Shown here in pieces: positions 6,138 through 10,952 of a DNA stretch of 10,952 bases. The notes beneath the pieces were generated by a model. The model saw only the letters and a program-made list of their open reading frames with translations. It ran no database searches and was not told the DNA's origin. Source of the stretch: CAYVQU01 sp964453155 (GTDB lineage Bacteria; Chloroflexota; Anaerolineae; Anaerolineales; UBA11858); contig CAYVQU010000170.1 of NCBI GenBank assembly GCA_964453155.1, positions 1 to 10,952 on the forward strand, in the 5' to 3' direction. How positions within the stretch are numbered: position 1 is the first letter of the stretch; every line of letters begins with the position of its first letter. The translations under genes and the position numbers were made by a program.

Positions 6138-6193
6138 CGTGAGACGTGAAGCGTGATGCGTGAATCTGCAAGATTCACGCATCACGCTTCACG
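6138..6193. repeat. 7-nt phased hairpin repeat (CGTGANN units)
   Basis: CGTGA begins at 6138, 6145, 6152 and 6159, and the complement TCACG begins at 6175, 6182 and 6189, all exactly 7 nt apart. Positions 6145-6167 and 6171-6193 form a perfect 23-bp inverted repeat with a 3-nt loop. It lies between the membrane-protein stop and the nucleotidyltransferase promoter. The stem is strong but has no U-run on either strand, so termination is uncertain. Its design (short phased unit followed by its mirror image) matches that of the 9-nt array at 1825-1912. Confidence 0.8.
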
Positions 6194-6220
6194 GGGTAAA
6201 TTTTCAAATCGAGTTGACTT

Positions 6221-6697
6221 TTAGGTTGGTTTCACAGAGGCATAAATTGCGGCCCCGATGGCGCCCAATGCGGCCGCAATGAAAATGCCGATTCCACAGC
6301 AGATGACGCCGGTGATGGCCGCGATTCCGACGGCCCCCGCGCCGGATGCGAAAGTGCGCGGGTCCACCCCAAGATCGCGGAATTGCTGCATCATTTCAGG
6401 GGGAATTTGCCCGAAAGCCTGGGCTGCGCTGCCCATAGCGGCTTGGACAACAGTAATGATGGTGCTGACAATGCCTCCCAGGAAACTTGCCAGTAGAGCG
6501 GCTAAAGCACCTTGGCCAGCGGCTTTACCCGAATCCCGCCGAGGCGGGAGGTAGGATGCCGCCAATACACCAATTCCGATGTAGGCCACAAATGTCAGGG
6601 GTCCTGTAATACAGGCTAGGAAGGGAATGAGACCCAATAAGCTTAATACGACGAGTATGGCAGTACCGATCAAACCAGCTTTCAGCCAGGCATTCAT
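6221..6697 (-). CDS. Four-helix membrane protein of unknown function
   Basis: A 158-residue protein dominated by hydrophobic, Gly/Ala-rich segments at about 7-29, 32-50, 63-86 and 118-151 (the last is long enough for one bent or two short helices). A basic turn PPRRDSG (51-57) and a hydrophilic loop with IPPEMMQQFRDLGVDPRTF (98-116) join them. Cys-Cys at 133-134 lies within the last hydrophobic stretch. The overall look is that of DUF4199/DUF5518-style small integral membrane proteins, but I do not recognise the family and assign no function. The start is well supported by AAAGGAGA 8 nt before the ATG. The next gene on the strand begins 130 bp away with its own TATAAT, so this gene is probably transcribed singly. 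Confidence 0.75.
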   Translation of the reverse strand: MNAWLKAGLIGTAILVVLSLLGLIPFLACITGPLTFVAYIGIGVLAASYLPPRRDSGKAAGQGALAALLASFLGGIVSTIITVVQAAMGSAAQAFGQIPPEMMQQFRDLGVDPRTFASGAGAVGIAAITGVICCGIGIFIAAALGAIGAAIYASVKPT

Positions 6698-6828
6698 AGT
6701 TGCATTCTCCTTTTGTTTGTTTGCTATTTAAATCGGACGCAGACCTGCCCTGAGTGTAATCGCAGGGTGAACACTGAAAAACGCAGATTTATTAAGTTTA
6801 GTTGCTTTCACCGCGGTTAAGTTTTTAT

Positions 6829-6947
6829 CGGAAAGTGTCTGAAATTAACGTCACTGCGAGTGGAGCGAAGCAGTCTGAATGCTGGTCTGGCAGATTGCTT
6901 CGTCGGCTCCGCCTCCTCGCAATGACGTTAATTTCAGACACTTTCCG
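6829..6947. repeat. 119-bp near-perfect inverted repeat element
   Basis: The outer arms, 6829-6860 and 6916-6947, are 32 bp each with one mismatch (ends CGGAAAG / CTTTCCG). The interior pairs further: GAGCGAAGCAGTCTG with CAGATTGCTTCGTCGGCTC, leaving one 4-nt bulge and a small loop. The inner part (TTGCTTCGTCGGCTCC, CTCGCAATGAC) is of the type seen as a dispersed repeat in many bacterial genomes. I see no target-site duplication at the ends and no transposase. It is most likely a non-autonomous palindromic repeat; a terminator role is possible but there is no U-run. Confidence 0.75.
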
Positions 6948-7111
6948 GAGTCCACTTACCACATCGATAAAATGATGTAACTCATTGTAGAAACAAAATG
7001 TGAGAGAGTCAAGCAAACTATGTAACTAGTCCGGGGTGGACATATGCCAATTTCGGTTCAAGAGATCAATCCCAAAATACGTTCAAACCGAAAATTGCCA
7101 AGCGATTAGCC

Positions 7112-7160
7112 GTGGTGCGGAAAAATCGTTGATCTAATCCATCAGCCCAAACCGCACCAC
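7112..7160. promoter_or_regulatory. 9-bp inverted pair upstream of the kinase -10
   Basis: GTGGTGCGG at 7112-7120 and its exact complement CCGCACCAC at 7152-7160, with 31 nt between. The right copy ends 6 bp before the -10 hexamer, where a -35 would lie. Paired sites so placed suit a dimeric regulator or looping, but chance or a decayed repeat is possible. Confidence 0.3.
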
Positions 7161-7163
7161 ACA

Positions 7164-7172
7164 TGCTATACT
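7164..7172 (+). promoter_or_regulatory. Extended -10 of the kinase gene, leaderless geometry
   Basis: TGCTATACT is an extended -10 (TGn plus TATACT) ending 6 nt before the ATG at 7179, so transcription is predicted to start on the A of the start codon. No Shine-Dalgarno precedes the gene, which agrees with a leaderless mRNA. The block CATGCTATA recurs in the same position before 8149. Confidence 0.55.
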
Positions 7173-7178
7173 GCCGCC

Positions 7179-8099
7179 ATGAATATGCACCAAGCCCCTG
7201 AAGAATTTGCCGCTCGTATGATCGAGATGCATGGCGATGAAGGTCGTGATTGGATCGCGCAGCTGCCGGGTACCTTGGCAGAATACGCCCAACGGTGGTC
7301 ATGCACCATTCACTCACCTTTTGGATTGTCGTACAACTACGTGGCGCCAGTTACCAGACAAGACGGAACTGAAGCAGTCCTTAAAATGGGCTTCCCCAAC
7401 CGGGAATTGCTCTCGGAGATGTATGCGCTGCAGCATTATGCCGGGCAGGGCATGATCCAGTTACTCGAAGCCGATTTCGAGAACCAGGTTTTTCTCCTGG
7501 AACGGCTGCGCCCCGGAGTGGAACTGGTTACCCTGAAAGGAGATGATGCCGCTACTCGGGTCGCGGCTGAAGTCATGCAGAAGTTATGGCGGCCGGTTTC
7601 AACGGACGTTCACCCCTTGACGGTTGAAAATTGGACAACTGGAATTCGTAAAATCAGACCTTATTATGGCGGGACGACGGGCCCTTTCCCCGAACATCTG
7701 GTGGACGCCGCCGAACAAATTTTTGCTGATTTCATTCCTGCGCAGGGAGAGCGGGTTCTACTCCACGGGGACCTGCACCATTGGAATATTCTCTCCGCCA
7801 CCCGCGCCCCCTGGTTGGCCCTGGACCCCAAGGGCGTCATCGGCGAACGCGAATATGAAGTTGGAGCCTGGATCCGCAACCCGAATTTGGATCGGTTTGA
7901 TGATGCCGAACTGAAAGCGATGCAACTGCGGCGACTGGATATCTTCTCAGAGCTGTTGGGTTTTGACCGTCAACGGATGATTGGTTGGAGTCTGGCGCAA
8001 GCCGTGCTGTCATCCTGGTGGGTAGTGGAAGATCATGGCGAAGTTGGCTGGCAGGCCATTCGATGTGCGGAAGCATTGTATGACTTTGCGAGACAGTGA
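7179..8099 (+). CDS. APH(6)/hydroxyurea-type small-molecule kinase
   Basis: A member of the aminoglycoside/hydroxyurea antibiotic-resistance kinase family (streptomycin 6-phosphotransferase type), which moves the ATP gamma-phosphate onto a hydroxyl of a small molecule. The 306 residues are the family's usual length. K69 in AVLKMGFP and E80 fit the ATP-anchoring Lys-Glu pair; the catalytic loop is HGDLHHWNIL (196-205) with D198 as base, and D216 in LALDPKGVIGE (213-223) is the metal-binding aspartate; YEVGAWIRNP (226-235) is also typical. All key residues are present, so it should be active. Chromosomal members often have no proven resistance role, and the substrate may be a metabolite; resistance is not claimed. 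The start at 7179 rests on the -10 geometry; the ATG at 7185 is an alternative. The next gene starts 75 bp downstream with its own promoter. Confidence 0.88.
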   Translation: MNMHQAPEEFAARMIEMHGDEGRDWIAQLPGTLAEYAQRWSCTIHSPFGLSYNYVAPVTRQDGTEAVLKMGFPNRELLSEMYALQHYAGQGMIQLLEADFENQVFLLERLRPGVELVTLKGDDAATRVAAEVMQKLWRPVSTDVHPLTVENWTTGIRKIRPYYGGTTGPFPEHLVDAAEQIFADFIPAQGERVLLHGDLHHWNILSATRAPWLALDPKGVIGEREYEVGAWIRNPNLDRFDDAELKAMQLRRLDIFSELLGFDRQRMIGWSLAQAVLSSWWVVEDHGEVGWQAIRCAEALYDFARQ

Positions 8100-8133
8100 A
8101 GAATTTGCCGTCTCGCAATGTCATTTTCCTCCA

Positions 8134-8142
8134 TGCTATAAT
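8134..8142 (+). promoter_or_regulatory. Extended -10 of the RecQ-fusion transcript
   Basis: TGCTATAAT is an extended -10 with a perfect TATAAT, ending 6 nt before an ATG at 8149 and 32 nt before the fusion gene start. Transcription is predicted to begin at 8149, the first base of a 9-codon ORF. No good -35 is seen at 16-18 bp. Confidence 0.6.
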
Positions 8143-8148
8143 CGCAGC

Positions 8149-8178
8149 ATGTTGAGAATAATTCGGGGAGATAGATGA
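8149..8178 (+). CDS. Nine-codon leaderless upstream ORF, possibly coupled to the RecQ fusion
   Basis: ATG at 8149 opens MLRIIRGDR and ends in TGA at 8176-8178, which overlaps the fusion gene's ATG (8175) as ATGA. The ATG lies exactly where transcription should begin from the -10 at 8137-8142. The ORF includes the GGGGAG (8165-8170) that serves as ribosome site for the downstream gene. A leaderless ribosome reading it would stop on the next start codon, the arrangement of translational coupling. That it is translated is inference; it could be chance. Confidence 0.3.
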   Translation: MLRIIRGDR

Positions 8179-10895
8179 TGACGACACCGATTTACACGAT
8201 TGGCTATAGCAAACGCGAGATTGATGGTTTTGTGCGAATTTTACAGACGCATGAAATCAAATTTCTGATCGATGTGCGCTCCAGCCCGTATTCGAAGTAT
8301 AAACCGGAATTTTCGAAGCAGCCGCTGACAGAATATTTGAAGGAGAATGGTATCCAACATGTGTTTATGGGGGATACATTGGGCGGGCGACCCCAAGATC
8401 CCAATTGCTATACGGACGACAAAATTGATTACGCTAAAGTAGCTCAGGAATCTTTTTTCCAAGCAGGGATTGAGCGGTTACATAATGCCAGCCAGCAGGG
8501 GCATCGCGTTGCATTAATGTGCGCTGAAGGTAAGCCGGAGAATTGTCATCGGGCCAATTTGATCGGGCCCCGATTAATCCGGGATGGGTTCGAGGTCCGC
8601 CATATTGATGAGATAGACCAGATCCAAACTCAGGCCCAAATTGAAGCTCGATTAACCAGCAACCCCCCGCAAACAGAGTCCCCAGCCACAACCACCGACG
8701 ATGTCCAACTCGATCAAATCCTGGCTGACGTGTTTGGCTATCCCCATTTTCGTCCCCTCCAAAGAGAAATTATTCAAACCATCCTGGTCAAAGGCGATGC
8801 CCTGGCCGTCATGCCAACTGGCAGCGGGAAATCATTGTGCTACCAACTCCCGGCGATGTTATTCTCAGGTCTGACGGTGGTAGTTTCGCCGTTGATCGCG
8901 TTGATGGAAGATCAGGTGTTAGAGTTGAAAGAGTGGGGGATTCCGGCAGTGTATCTCAACAGCACACTGTCGGCGGCCGAATACGGGACAACAGTGACCC
9001 AAATCAAGGCCAATGAGCCCAAATTGCTGTATGCGGCCCCCGAGACGCTGCTGCGGCCCGAAATTGTGAATTTATTAGAAAGCTGTCCGGTGGAATGCCT
9101 GGTGATCGATGAGGCCCACTGCATCTCGGAATGGGGCCACGAATTTCGGCCCGAATATCGCCAACTGGCTGGATTGCGGGCGCGGCTGCCCGGGGCGGTG
9201 ACGTTGGCTGTAACGGCGACGGCGACCGAACGGGTCCGGGCAGATATCAAGAATTCTTTGGAAATTCCGGCTGCCAATGTGTTTGTCAGTAGTTTTGACC
9301 GAGAGAACTTGGTTTTAGAAGTGGCCGACAAGGTCAATGGGGTGGCGCAAGCGCGCGAGTTTCTCGATGCCCATAAAGATCAGGCCGGGATCATCTACTG
9401 CTCGACCCGCGATCAGGTTGATACCCTGACGGACGACCTGGTCCGGTATGGCTACCCAGTACTGGCCTATCATGCCGGGATGGAGGACGAAACCCGCCGT
9501 GCCCACCAGTATCGCTTCCGGTATGAGGACAATATCATCATGGTGGCGACGATCGCCTTTGGGATGGGGATCAACAAGTCGAATGTGCGCTTTGTTTTGC
9601 ATTACAACCTGCCCAAAAATCTGGAGAGCTATTACCAACAAATCGGTCGCGCCGGGCGGGACGGATTGCGGGCGGATTGTTTGGTGTTGTATTCTTACAG
9701 TGATGTTTCCACCATCCGCTATTTCATAGAGCAAGAGGATCCCCAACTGCGTCCGGGTTCCGAACACCGCTTGCAGACTTTGTTAGCTTTTCTCGACGCC
9801 AACCAGTGCCGCCGGAAACCGTTACTATCTTATTTTGGAGAAAATTATGGGGCTGATTCGTGTGGAGCCTGCGATTCCTGCAACGGACAGACAACGACCG
9901 GAGAATCTGCCGCAGACACGACCGAACAAGTTGATTTAACAGCCCAGGCCCAAAAATTCTTGCAGTGTGTGCAAGAAACCCGACAGCTTTTTGGAATGGT
10001 CCACATTATTGATGTCTTACGCGGTTCGCGAGGTAAGAAAATTTTGGCGGCCAAACATGATCAAATCAACTCCTATGGGACCGGAACTGAGTACAGCAAG
10101 GACCAATGGCGGCAGCTCGCGGGCCAGTTCGTTAAAAAAGGCCTGCTCCAACGGACGCAGCCGCATGGCAGCCTGGTGATCACCCCGGAGGGGAAAACAG
10201 TTTTCGATGGTGAAGTCTTCATGGGCGTGCTCCCTAGGGTTGGATTGAAAACGACTGCCCCGCGGGCCGCACAGGAATATGATCTGGCTCTGTATGAGCA
10301 ATTGCGGACTTTGCGGTTGTCCTTGGCCCAAGAACGAAATATTCCCTCCTATGTCGTTTTCCCCGACCGCACCCTGATCGAGATGGCCCAATACTTCCCG
10401 CTGACGCCAGAAACTTTGGGGCAAATTTATGGGGTGGGGGCGCGCAAATTAGAAGAATACGCGCCATATTTCTTACCCATTATTCAAACCTATTGTCAGG
10501 AAAATGAAATTCAGCCCATTAAACATCCCATAGCGCGGCAAACTCGAGGTCCTCGGCGTCGCTCCGCCGCTGGGATAAAACGGACGGAACTCGTGTGGGA
10601 ATTATTCCAGAGCGGCAAATCACTGGATGAAATGGTGGCTGAAGTTGGGGTTAAACCCGCGACCATCCTTAAGCATTTTCGCAATGCCCGTGAGGCTGGA
10701 CGCGATTTTGACTCCCCGGCGCTCAAGAAATTGAGTTCTCTCACCACAGCAGAAGAACAGGCTGTAGTCCAGGCTTTTGATGAATTTGGACCGATGCGGC
10801 TGCGACCAATTTTCGATGCGCTGGAAGCAAAAGTGTCTTACGATCAACTCCATTTGTGGCGGTTGATTTATGAAATAATGAAAAATGATGCGTAA
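8175..10895 (+). CDS. DUF488-RecQ helicase-HTH fusion protein
   Basis: A 3'-5' ATP-dependent DNA helicase of the RecQ family, for DNA repair and recombination, carrying an extra N-terminal domain. Residues 5-150 are a complete DUF488: YTIGYS, LIDVRSSPYS (31-40), TLGGRP, and MCAEGKPENCHR (115-126) with two conserved cysteines; its activity is unknown. A linker (about 161-177) leads to the helicase: MPTGSGKS Walker A (213-220), DEAH (312-315) with the aromatic-rich loop CISEWGHEFRPEY (316-328), TATAT (347-351), and motif VI QQIGRAGRDG (488-497). The zinc site is C545-x17-C563-x2-C566-x2-C569. A winged-helix RQC region spans about 588-690, an HRDC about 700-778, and a C-terminal helix-turn-helix (HTH_40-like) about 803-905, after a basic linker. 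E. coli RecQ is about 610 residues, so about 290 are extra. GGGGAG upstream suits ATG at 8178 slightly better than 8175. Confidence 0.93.
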   Translation: MMTTPIYTIGYSKREIDGFVRILQTHEIKFLIDVRSSPYSKYKPEFSKQPLTEYLKENGIQHVFMGDTLGGRPQDPNCYTDDKIDYAKVAQESFFQAGIERLHNASQQGHRVALMCAEGKPENCHRANLIGPRLIRDGFEVRHIDEIDQIQTQAQIEARLTSNPPQTESPATTTDDVQLDQILADVFGYPHFRPLQREIIQTILVKGDALAVMPTGSGKSLCYQLPAMLFSGLTVVVSPLIALMEDQVLELKEWGIPAVYLNSTLSAAEYGTTVTQIKANEPKLLYAAPETLLRPEIVNLLESCPVECLVIDEAHCISEWGHEFRPEYRQLAGLRARLPGAVTLAVTATATERVRADIKNSLEIPAANVFVSSFDRENLVLEVADKVNGVAQAREFLDAHKDQAGIIYCSTRDQVDTLTDDLVRYGYPVLAYHAGMEDETRRAHQYRFRYEDNIIMVATIAFGMGINKSNVRFVLHYNLPKNLESYYQQIGRAGRDGLRADCLVLYSYSDVSTIRYFIEQEDPQLRPGSEHRLQTLLAFLDANQCRRKPLLSYFGENYGADSCGACDSCNGQTTTGESAADTTEQVDLTAQAQKFLQCVQETRQLFGMVHIIDVLRGSRGKKILAAKHDQINSYGTGTEYSKDQWRQLAGQFVKKGLLQRTQPHGSLVITPEGKTVFDGEVFMGVLPRVGLKTTAPRAAQEYDLALYEQLRTLRLSLAQERNIPSYVVFPDRTLIEMAQYFPLTPETLGQIYGVGARKLEEYAPYFLPIIQTYCQENEIQPIKHPIARQTRGPRRRSAAGIKRTELVWELFQSGKSLDEMVAEVGVKPATILKHFRNAREAGRDFDSPALKKLSSLTTAEEQAVVQAFDEFGPMRLRPIFDALEAKVSYDQLHLWRLIYEIMKNDA

Positions 10896-10952
10896 GGTCA
10901 ATACCTTCGCCAAAAAGGCGGATAAAAACGGCTTCTCGTAGTAAAGTTGTGT
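10896..10952. other. Sequence after the RecQ fusion, no clear terminator
   Basis: Two small hairpins can form (AAGGT/ACCTT near 10894-10907, and CGCC/GGCG near 10908-10921), but neither is followed by a T run on the plus strand within the window. The true terminator may lie beyond the end. Confidence 0.3.

Larger units (their letters stand above)
6698..7178. other. 481-bp divergent intergenic region
   Basis: No credible gene. It separates the minus-strand block from the plus-strand block, so it must hold promoters for the membrane protein (toward low coordinates; none clear) and for the kinase (7167-7172). It also contains the 119-bp inverted repeat at 6829-6947, a 9-bp inverted pair at 7112-7120/7152-7160, and an imperfect inverted pair TTTCGGTT (7051-7058) with AACCGAAA (7086-7093). 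Short open frames over 6825-7016 and 7066-7317 are explained by the repeat and by the kinase gene's antisense strand. Confidence 0.6.

Noticed and set aside
6825..7016. 63-codon minus-strand frame
   Set aside because: Its second half is translation of the 119-bp inverted repeat; no ribosome site.
8175..10895. RecQ-centred multi-gene defence island
   Set aside because: The neighbours are a kinase with its own promoter and intergenic sequence; no nuclease, methyltransferase or other defence gene is adjacent in the window, so only the fusion itself is reported.

Overview
The window is ordinary bacterial chromosome, about 55% G+C in its genes. The sequence content suggests a Chloroflexota (Anaerolineae-like) bacterium: GatB-dependent tRNA amidation, two unlike glutamate dehydrogenases side by side, a DUF488-RecQ fusion helicase, and intergenic spaces filled with short palindromic repeats. 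This placement is inference from gene style and repeat style; no rRNA or other phylogenetic marker is present.

Layout. From 127 to 6697 all genes lie on the minus strand. In transcription order these are: a four-helix membrane protein (6697-6221), a sugar nucleotidyltransferase (6090-5080), gatB (5032-3590), an NAD(P)-dependent Glu/Leu/Phe/Val-type dehydrogenase (3219-1912), the GdhA-type NADP glutamate dehydrogenase (1784-429), and a 65-residue membrane protein (324-127). At about 6700-7178 the direction changes, and two plus-strand genes follow: an APH(6)/hydroxyurea-type kinase (7179-8099) and a 906-residue protein joining DUF488, a full RecQ helicase and a C-terminal helix-turn-helix (8175-10895).

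The two glutamate dehydrogenases are the only clear functional pair: one looks biosynthetic (GdhA type), the other belongs to the catabolic/dual-cofactor branch, and together they could run ammonia assimilation and glutamate breakdown separately. The remaining genes look like unrelated neighbours.

The intergenic spaces hold most of the unusual material. There are two copies of a GTAGGGGC...GCCCCTAC palindrome, a 9-nt-phased inverted array (1825-1912), a 7-nt-phased hairpin (6138-6193), a 119-bp near-perfect inverted repeat (6829-6947), a 19-bp palindrome touching the start codon of the second dehydrogenase, and a known type of dispersed repeat at 3550-3583. Three start sites have a -10-like hexamer ending exactly 6 nt before an ATG, which is the geometry of leaderless mRNAs. 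One of them begins a 9-codon ORF whose stop overlaps the start of the RecQ fusion. I see no CRISPR array, transposase, rRNA or tRNA, and no evident multi-gene defence system. The DUF488-RecQ-HTH protein is the best candidate for something little described.
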